NCBI RefSeq assembly: GCF_002078175.1
Contig: NZ_MWFK01000002.1
Coordinates: 1,240,001-1,304,000 of the forward strand
Source of the DNA: Streptomyces sp. M41(2017)
GTDB taxonomy: Bacteria; Actinomycetota; Actinomycetes; Streptomycetales; Streptomycetaceae
Reading direction: 5' to 3'
DNA length: 64,000 nt
Shown: in pieces, positions 8,415 to 16,536 of the stretch
Layout: every line of letters starts with the position of its first letter
How positions within the stretch are numbered: the first letter of the stretch is position 1
Position numbers and translations under genes: made by a program
The notes under the pieces: generated by a model
Seen by the model: only the letters and a program-made list of their open reading frames with translations
What the model was told of the DNA's origin: nothing
Databases searched by the model: none

Positions 8415-9812
8415 TCACGCGGCGATCCGCTCGGAGTCTGCCGCCGTGATGCCCTTGGTCGAGGCGATCACGTTCTTCAGCTTCTTGGCGAGCGCCTCAT
8501 AGAACATGCTCAGGGGAAACTCGTCCGGAAGCACGTCGTCCACCAGCTTGCGCGGCGGCTGGGACAGGTCCAGGGCGTCCGGACCCTTGGCCCAGCGGGA
8601 GCCCGGGTGCGGTGCGAGGTACGTGGAGACCAGCTCGTAGGCCTTGAACCAGTGGACGAGCTTCGGGCGGTCGATGCCGGCCCGGTAGAGGTCCTCGATC
8701 TCGCCGCACAGCTCGTTGGTGACCTGCGGGGCGCGCTGCCAGTCGATGTGCAGCTTGTTGTCGGTCCAGCGGACGACGTCGTGCTTGTGCAGGTAGGCGA
8801 AGAGGAGCTGGCCGCCGAGCCCGTCGTAGTTGCGGACGCGGTCACCGGTGACCGGGAAGCGGAACATCCGGTCGAAGAGCACGGCGTACTGCACGTCACG
8901 GCCGTGCTGGTTGCCCTCGGCCTCCAGCTTCACGGCCTCCTTGAAGGCGGTGAGGTCGCAGCGCAGCTCCTCCAGGCCGTACATCCAGAACGGCTGGCGC
9001 TGCTTGATCATGAAGGGGTCGAACGGCAGGTCGCCGTGGCTGTGGGTGCGGTCGTGGACCATGTCCCACAGGACGAAGGCCTGCTCGCAGCGCTGCTGGT
9101 CGTCCACCATGGCCGCGATGTCCTCGGGCAGCTCGAGGCTCAGGAGGTCGACGGCGGCGTCGGTGACGGCGCGGAAGCGGGCGGCCTCGCGGTCACAGAA
9201 GATGCCGCCCCAGGAGAAGCGCTCGGGCGCCTCACGGACCGCGATGGTCTCCGGGAAGAGCACGGCGGAGTTCGTGTCGTACCCCGCGGTGAAGTCCTCG
9301 AAGGTGATGCCGCAGAACAGCGGGTTGTCGTAGCGCGTGCGCTCCAGCTCGGCCAGCCAGTCCGGCCACACCATGCGCAGGACGACCGCCTCGAAGTTGC
9401 GGTCCGGGTTGCCGTTCTGCGTGTACATCGGGAAGACGACCAGGTGCTGCAGACCGTCCTCGCGGGCCGCGGCGGGCTGGAACGCCAGCAGCGAGTCCAG
9501 GAAGTCGGGCACGTGGAACCCGGCGTCGGCCCAGCGGCGCAGGTCCTTCACGAGGGCCTCGTGGTACGCCACGTCGTGCGGCAGCAGCGGGGAGAGCCGC
9601 TCGATCGCGTCTATCGCGCGGCGGACGGCCAGGTCGACGTCCGAGGCGTCGGGCGCGTCGTCCGCGTCGAAGTCGATGGAGCCGTCCTTCGACTGCCAGG
9701 GCCGGATCTCCTCGACGGCATCCTTGAGCACGGGCCATGCCGGGTGCTCCACCACCCTGGCGACGGGAGGAGTCCGATCCTCCACACCCACCTGCACAAG
9801 CATTTCCGTCAT
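8415..9812 (-). CDS. DUF6421 family protein, possible zincin-like enzyme
   Basis: 465 aa, ATG start with GGAGGG 7 bases upstream. I recognise the actinobacterial family DUF6421, of unknown function, from blocks such as VFPMYTQNGNPDRNFEAVVLRMVWP and LWDMVHDRTHSHGDLPFDPF. There is no signal peptide or membrane segment. Residues 253-259 read HDRTHSH and residues 281-286 read EELRCD. This spacing and sequence recall the HExxH...EExR zinc sites of gluzincins such as dipeptidyl peptidase III, with Asp in place of the first Glu; this reading is mine and is untested. It heads a three-gene operon with an SDR and a threonine-aldolase-like enzyme. Confidence 0.85.
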   Translation of the reverse strand: MTEMLVQVGVEDRTPPVARVVEHPAWPVLKDAVEEIRPWQSKDGSIDFDADDAPDASDVDLAVRRAIDAIERLSPLLPHDVAYHEALVKDLRRWADAGFHVPDFLDSLLAFQPAAAREDGLQHLVVFPMYTQNGNPDRNFEAVVLRMVWPDWLAELERTRYDNPLFCGITFEDFTAGYDTNSAVLFPETIAVREAPERFSWGGIFCDREAARFRAVTDAAVDLLSLELPEDIAAMVDDQQRCEQAFVLWDMVHDRTHSHGDLPFDPFMIKQRQPFWMYGLEELRCDLTAFKEAVKLEAEGNQHGRDVQYAVLFDRMFRFPVTGDRVRNYDGLGGQLLFAYLHKHDVVRWTDNKLHIDWQRAPQVTNELCGEIEDLYRAGIDRPKLVHWFKAYELVSTYLAPHPGSRWAKGPDALDLSQPPRKLVDDVLPDEFPLSMFYEALAKKLKNVIASTKGITAADSERIAA

Positions 9813-10277
9813 GTCCCACCCTCCACAGGAGAACCTCGCGTATGGACACCGTATGTATACGAGGTTCCTTCCCGCAAGAGGGAATCCGAGAGATTATCCT
9901 GCGCAGCTCCGCCTTCACCGCTCTTTTTCCTGTCCGACACGACAAAGACGGCCCCATGTGCCTCGGCCTTCCGGCGGCGGGACGCGCCTCGGCCGGACAC
10001 CGCGCGCCGAGCCGAACTCTTCGGCGGGGCACGGGAGTCGGGGGCCGCGGGGTGGGCCTCCCGGGGGCGCGCGGGGCCGGCCGCGGCAGGACGTGACCGG
10101 TGCTCCGGTGAGCCGTCCGCGGATCGGGGCAGGGTCTCCTCGTCCGACACCCTCATTGCCCGGCGCAGGAACGGGTACATCGCACAGTCAGGCCACTAGG
10201 CTGCGGCCTTGCCGCGTGGGCGTCCCCGTCGGAACCACGCGCGAGCCGAGCCGCCGTCGACGGAAGCGAGTCGCATC
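9813..10277. other. 465-base divergent intergenic region with palindromes
   Basis: The region separates the DUF6421 operon (leftward) from the glycerophosphodiesterase (rightward). It holds CGTAT-GT-ATACG (9850-9861), TTCCC-N6-GGGAA (9869-9884) and GCCGAA-CTC-TTCGGC (10011-10025). The first two lie 38-72 bases upstream of the DUF6421 start and could be operator or 5' UTR elements. I see no convincing gene; the few open frames are arginine-rich shadows. Confidence 0.45.
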
Positions 10278-10961
10278 TTGAACTTCCTCACCATCGGTCA
10301 CCGCGGAGTGATGGGCGTCGAACCCGAGAACACTCTCCGTTCCTTCACCGCCGCGCAGAACGCCGGCCTCGACCTGATCGAACTCGATCTGCACCTGAGC
10401 AAGGACGGCGCCCTCGTCGTCATGCACGATGCCGACGTGGACCGTACGACCGACGGCTCGGGGCCGATCGCCGAGAAGACCCTCGCGGAGCTGCGCGCGC
10501 TGGACGCCGGGCACGGCGAGCGCGTACCGGTCTTCGAAGAGGTGCTGGACGCCGTCAGCTCGCCGTTGCAGGCCGAGATCAAGGATGTCGCGGCGGCTCG
10601 GGCGCTGGCGGAGGTCATGCAGCGGCGCGACCTGGTCGGCCGGGTGGAGGTGTCGTCGTTCCACGACGAGGCGGTCGCCGAGATCACCCGGCTGGTGCCG
10701 GGCGTCCGCACCGCGCTGATCGCCAGCCGCTACGGCGTCGACGTGGTGGACCGCGCCGTGGAGGTCGGCTCCGAGACCGTCTGCCTCAACATCCGCAGGC
10801 TGAGCCTGGAGGTCGTCGAGAAGGCCCGCGAGGCCGAGCTGCGGATCATCGGCTGGGTGGTCAACACCCAGGACCACCTGCGGCTGGTGCGCGCCCTGGA
10901 GCTGGACGGCGCGACCACCGACTACCCCGAGATCAAACGCACCGGCCGCTTCACCGCGTGA
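10278..10961 (+). CDS. Glycerophosphodiester phosphodiesterase
   Basis: 227 aa from a TTG at 10278 (GGAAGCGA about 8-10 bases upstream); the next in-frame ATG would remove the catalytic HRG. GDPD motifs are present: IGHRGVMGVEPENTLRSF, LIELDLHLSKDGALVVMHDADVDRTTDG and, near the end, IIGWVVNTQDHLRLV and DGATTDYPE. It hydrolyses glycerophosphodiesters to glycerol 3-phosphate and an alcohol. No signal peptide is visible, so it is probably cytoplasmic. It is convergent with the GNAT gene. Confidence 0.93.
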   Translation: MNFLTIGHRGVMGVEPENTLRSFTAAQNAGLDLIELDLHLSKDGALVVMHDADVDRTTDGSGPIAEKTLAELRALDAGHGERVPVFEEVLDAVSSPLQAEIKDVAAARALAEVMQRRDLVGRVEVSSFHDEAVAEITRLVPGVRTALIASRYGVDVVDRAVEVGSETVCLNIRRLSLEVVEKAREAELRIIGWVVNTQDHLRLVRALELDGATTDYPEIKRTGRFTA

Positions 10962-11020
10962 GGCTCGGGGGGGGGGGCGGACCGGCCGTCGGACGGCTTC
11001 CGGGGTCCGCCGCCCGAGCC
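10962..11020. terminator. Bidirectional terminator containing an 11-G run
   Basis: GGCTCGGG (10962-10969) pairs with CCCGAGCC (11013-11020), and GGCGGACC (10976-10983) with GGTCCGCC (11004-11011), forming a long stem between two convergent genes. The left arm includes an uninterrupted run of 11 G (10967-10977), which leaves a bulge. The run length may be a sequencing uncertainty. Confidence 0.65.
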
Positions 11021-11033
11021 GGACGGCATCGCC

Positions 11034-11573
11034 CTAGGCGAGGGGCTTGACCAGCAGTTCGAAGCGCAGGTCGTCACGCTTCGGGACGCCGAAGCGCTCA
11101 TCGCCGTACGGGAACGGGGTCATCCGTCCCGTACGGCGGTAGCCGCGCCGCTCGTACCAGGCGATGAGGTCCTCGCGCACGGAGATCACCGTCATGTGCA
11201 TCTCGGTGACGCCCCAGTTCTCGCGCGCCGTGCGCTCCGCCTCGGCGATGATCACCTTGCCGAGGCCGCCGCCCTGGAGCGCCGGGCTGACCGCGAACAT
11301 GCCGAAGTAGGCGTGGTCGCCGCGGTGCTGCAACTGGCAGCAGGCGACGACCGTGCCGTCCCGCTCGACCGTCAGGAGGCGGCTGTCGGGCGACTTGACG
11401 ACGTCGAGGACACCCTCGGGGTCGATGCGCTGCCCCTCCAGGATGTCGGCCTCCGTGGTCCAGCCGGCGCGGCTGGAGTCGCCCCGGTACGCCGATTCGA
11501 TCAGCGCGACCAGGACGTCCACGTCGCCGTCCGCGGCGTCGCGGAAGGTCAGGTCGGTGGAGACGGTTTCCAT
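11034..11573 (-). CDS. GNAT family N-acetyltransferase
   Basis: 179 aa from the ATG at 11573 (GGAG upstream). The acetyl-CoA binding block is FGMFAVSPALQGGGLGKVIIAEAERTARE, with the pattern Q-x-x-G-x-G/L; then ENWGVTEMHMTVISVREDLIAWYERRGYRRTGR is the usual motif B region. The substrate cannot be read from the sequence. It is divergent from the VOC gene, 70 bases apart, so the two may share a control region. Confidence 0.92.
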   Translation of the reverse strand: METVSTDLTFRDAADGDVDVLVALIESAYRGDSSRAGWTTEADILEGQRIDPEGVLDVVKSPDSRLLTVERDGTVVACCQLQHRGDHAYFGMFAVSPALQGGGLGKVIIAEAERTARENWGVTEMHMTVISVREDLIAWYERRGYRRTGRMTPFPYGDERFGVPKRDDLRFELLVKPLA

Positions 11574-11643
11574 GGAGTGGTTCTCCGTTCGGTGGCGCGG
11601 TTCGAGCACACCTGAGCGTAACCCGCCCCTATGATCCCGCTGC

Positions 11644-12030
11644 ATGGTGCACGTACTGAGCAGCCGCGTCCTTCTGCGCCCCGCCGACCCCGAGCGCTCA
11701 CGCGCCTTCTACGGCGAACGCCTCGGTCTGGCCGTCTACCGCGAGTTCGGTACGGGACCCGAGCGCGGGACCGTCTACTTCCTCGGCGGCGGCTTCCTGG
11801 AGGTCGCCGGGCGGTCCGCGACACCGCCCTCCCCCGCGCTGAAACTGTGGCTCCAGGTCGCCGACGCGGCGGCGGCCCACGAGGAGCTGGTGGCCGCCGG
11901 CGTCGAGGTGGTGCGGCCTCCGGTGCGTGAGCCGTGGGGGCTGATCGAGATGTGGATCGCGGATCCGGACGGAACGGAGATCGTGCTCGTCGAGACACCG
12001 GCCGATCATCCGCTCCGGTACCGCCCCTGA
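11644..12030 (+). CDS. VOC (glyoxalase/bleomycin-resistance fold) protein
   Basis: 128 aa, a single two-module VOC domain: SSRVLLRPADPERSRAFYGERLGLAVYREF, then ALKLWLQVADAAAAHEELVAAGVEVVRPP and LIEMWIADPDGTEIVLVETP. The glutamate in EIVLVE is a usual metal ligand. The family includes dioxygenases, isomerases and binding proteins, so no reaction is assigned. Only 28 bases separate it from the end of the convergent MarR gene. Confidence 0.9.
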   Translation: MVHVLSSRVLLRPADPERSRAFYGERLGLAVYREFGTGPERGTVYFLGGGFLEVAGRSATPPSPALKLWLQVADAAAAHEELVAAGVEVVRPPVREPWGLIEMWIADPDGTEIVLVETPADHPLRYRP

Positions 12031-12058
12031 GGCGTGCGGGGGGACTGTCGCGGCGGCG

Positions 12059-12625
12059 TCAGGATCGCGGCAGACCCAGACGTCCTTCGAGCTGACCCAG
12101 CAACTCCCCGAGGAGTGCGGCCAGTTCACGTTGGCGTTCGGCGTCGATGCCGGACAGGACCGTCGTCTCGTAGGCGAGCTGGTCGGGGAGGACGCCGTCG
12201 ACGAGGTCGCGCCCCGCGTCCGTCAGCCTGACGTGCGCGACCCGGCGGTCACGGGTGTCGCCGCGACGCTCGACCAGTCCGCGCTCGCTCAGCGCCTTGA
12301 GTCGCTTGGTGACGGCGGCACCCGAGGAGAACGTCTCGCGGGCGATGTCACCGGGGGTCAGCTCGTGCCCGGTGCGGCGCAGTGTGCCGAGCACGTCGAA
12401 CTCGGGGCGGGTGAGCCCCGCCCGGCGCAGCGGCGCGTCCTCGGCCTGCTGGAGGAGCGCCGCACAGCGGTTGACGCGCCCGATGACCTCCATGGGGCCC
12501 GTGTCGAGCTCCGGCCGCACCGTCTGCCACTGGCGCACGACGGCGGCCACCGTGTCGACGGGTACCGGCGGCGGCCCGGTCACCGGGTCACCGTCCGCCG
12601 TGCTCCGTCCGTCCGCTGTCGTCAT
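12059..12625 (-). CDS. MarR family transcriptional regulator
   Basis: 188 aa; the start ATG at 12625 overlaps the FUSC stop (ATGA). The winged helix is clear: EDAPLRRAGLTRPEFDVLGTLRRTGHELTPGDIARETFSSGAAVTKRLKALSERGLVERRGDTRDRRVAHVRLTDAG. The N-terminal ~40 residues are extra and rich in Gly, Pro and Asp. Being the second gene of a FUSC-MarR operon, it probably represses that operon by binding the palindromes at 14277-14296. Confidence 0.94.
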   Translation of the reverse strand: MTTADGRSTADGDPVTGPPPVPVDTVAAVVRQWQTVRPELDTGPMEVIGRVNRCAALLQQAEDAPLRRAGLTRPEFDVLGTLRRTGHELTPGDIARETFSSGAAVTKRLKALSERGLVERRGDTRDRRVAHVRLTDAGRDLVDGVLPDQLAYETTVLSGIDAERQRELAALLGELLGQLEGRLGLPRS

Positions 12626-14265
12626 GCCTGTGCGCCCTCCCGGCCGTGCAGTCCCTGGCGTCGTACCGTCGCGGCGAGCGTACGGTGTCCGGCCTGTTCG
12701 GCCCGCATCACGCGCTCCTCGGGCAGGGCGCGCTGCCACCACTCGCCGGCCGCCGCGTCGGCCGCGGCCCGCAGGTCCACCACGGCGGCGGCGAGGCCGC
12801 GGCGGGCCGACTCCAGGGCCCCGGGGCCGGGGCGCTCCGCGGTCATCAGTCCGTCGGCGTGTTCCCGGGCGCGCTCCACGGCCGAGAGGGCGTCCTCGAT
12901 CCGGTCGCCGGCCCGCCGGTTCGTGACGGCGATCGCGGCGGCGAGGCCGACCAGCGCGCCGACGAGGGTGTCCACGACCCGGTCGGTCATCAGCTCGGCG
13001 GGCTGCTGAGCCCGGGCGAACTCGGTGATCAGCAGAGCCATGGGCGTCACGCAGACGCTGCCCAGCCAGTAGTTCCGGCCGATGACCGCCTCCGCGCCGA
13101 AGTTCAGCGCGATACAGCACAGCACCAGGGCCGCCCGGCCGACGTGGGCGAGGGGGACGAGAGCGGCGAAGGCGAGCACCCCGACCAGGTTGCCGACCAC
13201 CCGCTGTACACCCCGGCTCCAGGTCAGGGTGACGTTGGCCTGGTAGAGCGAGGCCGCGGTGACCAGCGCCCAGTAGGGGCGGCCGACACCGAGGGCGAGC
13301 GAGACGTAGCCGGCGAGGGCGCAGCCGACGGCCGTGCGCAGGGCGATCGGGGCGAGCGGGCCGAGGCGGTCGCGCAGCGGGCGTTCCCCGAGGGCGAGGG
13401 CCGCCTCCACGCCGAGGAGTTCGTCGGCCGCGTCCCCGAGACCGTCCGTGCGCGGCACCGGACCGGTGCCGGACAGGTCGCGGGCGAGGCCACGCAACCG
13501 CTCGGGCTCGGTGTCGGCGGGAGCGGCGAGCGCGACCTCGGCGCGGACCACGAGCCGTTCGAGGGCGCGGCGGGGTGCCGAGCGCGCCCCGGTCGACAGC
13601 AGCGACTGCCACGCCGCGTGCACGGCGGCGGCGCCGGCGGCGCGGGCCCGGGCGTCGCCGGGGCTCTGGGCGTACGCCGCCGCCGCGTTCAGCGAGTGCG
13701 CCGTGGCACGCCGCTCGGGCCCGTGCGGGCGCACGAGTCCGGGGGCCATGCCGACGATCCAGGCCCAGACTCCCGCGGCCGCTCCCAGCGCGAGGTGCCC
13801 GGGCACCTGACCGAGGTGCTGGGGCACGAACAGGGAGGCCGAGGAGACGAACGCGAGGACCACGTGCCCGGGCGGGCCGACGCGGGTCGCGTCGCACAGC
13901 GCCTTCTGGGCGGCGGCCAGCAGCGCGCCGATGGTCACCAGCACGACGGTGTTCGTGGTGAGCGAGGCCGTGACGAGCGCGACTCCCAGCCCGCCGAGCA
14001 TTCCGAGCACCACCCACGCGAGGACGCGGGCCCGGGCGGCGTACGGGCGGTTGTGGGCGTAGAGCGCGCACAGGGACCCGGCCATCGTGTACATCGCGAG
14101 ATCGAGGCGCCCGAGGGCCAGGAGCGTGAGGTTCGGCGGAGCGACCGCGACGACGACGCTGAGGGCGGGCTTGAACCAGATGTCCGAGGGTCTGCCGAGA
14201 CGCAGGACACCGGCGAGCGGAAGGCGGGGGACGCGCGACGGTGCGGGGCGGGGTGCACTGCTCAT
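12622..14265 (-). CDS. FUSC family membrane protein (fusaric-acid-resistance/aromatic efflux type)
   Basis: 547 aa with two blocks of hydrophobic helices (about residues 25-170 and 305-440) separated and followed by cytoplasmic regions, the FUSC layout. The FUSC-type stretch GRPYWALVTAASLYQANVTLTWSRGVQRVVGNLVGVL is clear. Such proteins are linked to efflux of aromatic acids or other amphipathic compounds. It is translationally coupled to a MarR regulator and preceded by operator-like palindromes. A second FUSC protein is encoded at 40554-42041. Confidence 0.92.
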   Translation of the reverse strand: MSSAPRPAPSRVPRLPLAGVLRLGRPSDIWFKPALSVVVAVAPPNLTLLALGRLDLAMYTMAGSLCALYAHNRPYAARARVLAWVVLGMLGGLGVALVTASLTTNTVVLVTIGALLAAAQKALCDATRVGPPGHVVLAFVSSASLFVPQHLGQVPGHLALGAAAGVWAWIVGMAPGLVRPHGPERRATAHSLNAAAAYAQSPGDARARAAGAAAVHAAWQSLLSTGARSAPRRALERLVVRAEVALAAPADTEPERLRGLARDLSGTGPVPRTDGLGDAADELLGVEAALALGERPLRDRLGPLAPIALRTAVGCALAGYVSLALGVGRPYWALVTAASLYQANVTLTWSRGVQRVVGNLVGVLAFAALVPLAHVGRAALVLCCIALNFGAEAVIGRNYWLGSVCVTPMALLITEFARAQQPAELMTDRVVDTLVGALVGLAAAIAVTNRRAGDRIEDALSAVERAREHADGLMTAERPGPGALESARRGLAAAVVDLRAAADAAAGEWWQRALPEERVMRAEQAGHRTLAATVRRQGLHGREGAQA

Positions 14266-14276
14266 GCCATAACCTT

Positions 14277-14296
14277 AACAGGTGTTTTACTTGTAA
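14277..14296 (-). promoter_or_regulatory. Candidate MarR operator before the FUSC-MarR operon
   Basis: Two abutting palindromes, AACA-GG-TGTT (14277-14286) and TTAC-TT-GTAA (14287-14296), lie 12-31 bases upstream of the FUSC start in the only AT-rich patch of the region. On the minus strand they overlap promoter-like hexamers. Autorepression by the operon's MarR protein is the natural inference. Confidence 0.6.
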
Positions 14297-14649
14297 ATTA
14301 TCTGGCGGACGGCCGCCCTCCTCCCTGCTCCCGGCGCTGCTCCCACCGGGCCCGTCCGGCGCTCCGGGCCACCCCGAGGAGATCGGGGCAGGACGGTGCA
14401 CCCCCTGCGCGCTCCCCCTCGTACACCCTTGCGCTCGCTTGCGCCCCGACCGGCCTGGGCATGCCCTGACCGACCGAGCGCCCGGCCGACCGACCGGGCC
14501 GTCCCTCCATCCATCCCCTCACCCACACACCCATCCATCCATCCATCCGTCCGTCCGACGCCGTGCCGCGATGTCCGCCGTCGCGCCGCCCGGCATCGGG
14601 TGTCCTTCGTCCGTCGCGTGTCGGCATCGCCGAGCGGGGAGGCTCCACG
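14297..14649. other. Noncoding stretch with tetranucleotide repeats
   Basis: No gene is visible between the FUSC operator and the DUF5134 start. Around 14465-14557 the sequence breaks into short tandem tetranucleotides: CCGA/CGAC repeats, then about five CATC units (14531-14549) running into CGTC units. It may hold the 5' UTR of the DUF5134 gene. Confidence 0.5.
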
Positions 14650-15261
14650 GTGTACGAACCGGCTTCGCCCGGCTGGCTGCTCGTCGCCCTGTGCGCGGCC
14701 ACCGGGGCGTACTGCCTGCTGCGGATGCGCAGCCCCGTCGAGGAACAGCGGCACACCGCCGGCGCCGAGGCGCTCATGGGGTTCGGCATGGCCGCGATGG
14801 CCGTACCGGCCGCGGTGGTGGCCCCGCCGCGCTGGGCCTGGCTCGTCTACGTGACCGTGTTCGGTACCGCCGCACTGCGGGGCCTCTGGACCGCGCGCAG
14901 CAGGCCCCATCAGCTGCACCATCTGATGGGCGCGGTCGCCATGGTCTACATGGCCGCCGTGATGACCTTCGCGCCGGCCCACCACGCGCACGGCCACGGC
15001 GGCGCGGGTGTCCCGCTCCTCACCGGAGCGCTCCTCCTCTACTTCACCGGCTACGTCCTCCGGTCGGGCGTTCGTCTCCTGCCCCTGACGGCCGCCGGTG
15101 GCGGCGGTGCCGGTCCCGGCGTCGGCGGCCCCCGGAGCGGTTCGGGTGCCGCGGTGTGGGGCGCGCGGCGTGCCGTCCGGTGGGGTGACCGGCCCGAACT
15201 CTCGCAGGCCTGCCGTCTGTCGATGGGCATCGCGATGCTGGCGATGCTGGTCACGCTCTGA
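14650..15261 (+). CDS. DUF5134 domain membrane protein
   Basis: 203 aa from a GTG at 14650 with GGGGAGG about 10 bases upstream. Six hydrophobic helices are visible. Histidines cluster at the third and fourth helices (RPHQLHHLMGAVAMVYMAAVM and APAHHAHGHGG), a pattern of DUF5134 that suggests metal binding. An M56 metallopeptidase gene follows after 106 bases on the same strand, a recurrent actinobacterial neighbourhood. No function is established. Confidence 0.85.
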   Translation: MYEPASPGWLLVALCAATGAYCLLRMRSPVEEQRHTAGAEALMGFGMAAMAVPAAVVAPPRWAWLVYVTVFGTAALRGLWTARSRPHQLHHLMGAVAMVYMAAVMTFAPAHHAHGHGGAGVPLLTGALLLYFTGYVLRSGVRLLPLTAAGGGGAGPGVGGPRSGSGAAVWGARRAVRWGDRPELSQACRLSMGIAMLAMLVTL

Positions 15262-15367
15262 GCGCCAGGTCCTGGGGGCGGGCCGGGGCCGCACGAAACC
15301 GTGGCGTACGTCACTTGCCGTCGCCGACCGTATCCAGCGGCTACGCCCCGCTCATAGGCTTCGGCCC

Positions 15368-16303
15368 ATGATGGTCCCCGCGGCACTGTTGCTGCTCGGC
15401 GCCCTGGTCGCCGCGGTCGCTCCGCGACTGCTTGCCCGGGCGGACTGGCCGGACCGAGAACCCGTCGTCGCCCTGTGGGTCTGGCAGTGCGTGGTGGCGG
15501 CTGTCCTGCTGTGCTGCGTCCTGTCGATGACCCTCTCCGCGGCCGCCGCCTGGGCCGCCGTGCGCGGGCACGTCTTCGACGGCGCGCCGGCCCCTGTCGT
15601 GGACGCCTACGCACTCGGCGCGGGCAGCCCCTGGGCCGCGACGACCGCGGTGGCCCTCGCCTGCGGTGGCGCCTGGACCGCGGCGATGCTGGCCCGGGAG
15701 ATCTTCCGGGCTCGGCGGAGGCGCCGGCAGAGCCGACGTGAACTCCTCGTGCGGGCGCCGCTGTTGCCCGGCGAGGAGCCCGGCGCGGATCGTCTCGTCG
15801 TGCTGGAGGGAGAGCGTCCCGACGCCTGGTGGCTGCCCGGCACAGCCCCTCAACTGGTCATCACCACGGCCGCGTTGCGTCGCCTGAAGGGGCGTCAGCT
15901 GGACGCCGTGCTCGCTCACGAGCAGGGGCACGCGCGGGCTCGCCACGACTGGTTGCTGCATTGTTCGGGGGCGCTGGCCAACGGGTTCCCGCGGGTGCCG
16001 GTGTTCGCGGCGTTCCGCGACGAGATGCACCGGCTGGTGGAGCTCGCCGCGGACGATGTCGCGTCGCGCCGCTTCGGGCGCCTGACGATCGCTCTCGCCC
16101 TGGTCGAACTCAACGAGGACCGCGGGGTGTTCGGGCCGTGCCCGACCCCCGGGGCGCATGTCCCCCAGCGCGTGGACCGCCTCCTCACGCCGCGGCACCG
16201 GCTCCCGGCGACCCGTCGCCTCCAGCTGACGGCGGCCGCCGCGTTGGTGCCGGTGGTTCCGGTGCTGGTGGCGTTCGTTCCGGGTCTTCGGGCGCTGGGG
16301 TAG
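15368..16303 (+). CDS. M56 family metallopeptidase (BlaR1/HtpX-like)
   Basis: 311 aa. Hydrophobic helices lie at both ends and near residues 36-60 and 90-110. The zinc site is HEQGH (His184, Glu185, His188), with a downstream glutamate in MHRLVELAADDVASRR as third ligand. M56 proteins are intramembrane or membrane-linked zinc proteases; many are paired with a BlaI repressor, but no BlaI gene lies beside this one. The preceding DUF5134 gene may be its partner. The start is ATG 15368; a second ATG follows directly. Confidence 0.92.
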   Translation: MMVPAALLLLGALVAAVAPRLLARADWPDREPVVALWVWQCVVAAVLLCCVLSMTLSAAAAWAAVRGHVFDGAPAPVVDAYALGAGSPWAATTAVALACGGAWTAAMLAREIFRARRRRRQSRRELLVRAPLLPGEEPGADRLVVLEGERPDAWWLPGTAPQLVITTAALRRLKGRQLDAVLAHEQGHARARHDWLLHCSGALANGFPRVPVFAAFRDEMHRLVELAADDVASRRFGRLTIALALVELNEDRGVFGPCPTPGAHVPQRVDRLLTPRHRLPATRRLQLTAAAALVPVVPVLVAFVPGLRALG

Positions 16304-16536
16304 TCCGCCCTCCCGTACTCGGAGCATTCAGCCCCTCGGGCGTTCGAGGAGCGGGGTCCGGGGCGGGGCCCCGAGTGCAGGACGGGCAGGGGCGGAGGGG
16401 GCGAAGAAGGGGTGGGGGTGGCCGGTGGGTGGGGTGGCCGGCCCAGCACGCACGGTCACCCCGGAGAAGAGTGGCTCCGCCCGACGCCGCGCGTCGAGGC
16501 GAGGGCCGAGGGGTGTCCGTCGGGGAGGATCGACGC

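Noticed and set aside
12626..14401. N-terminal extension that would fuse MarR to a long upstream frame
   Set aside because: The upstream part is in another frame of the FUSC gene. The MarR start overlaps the FUSC stop (ATGA), which gives a normal-sized regulator.
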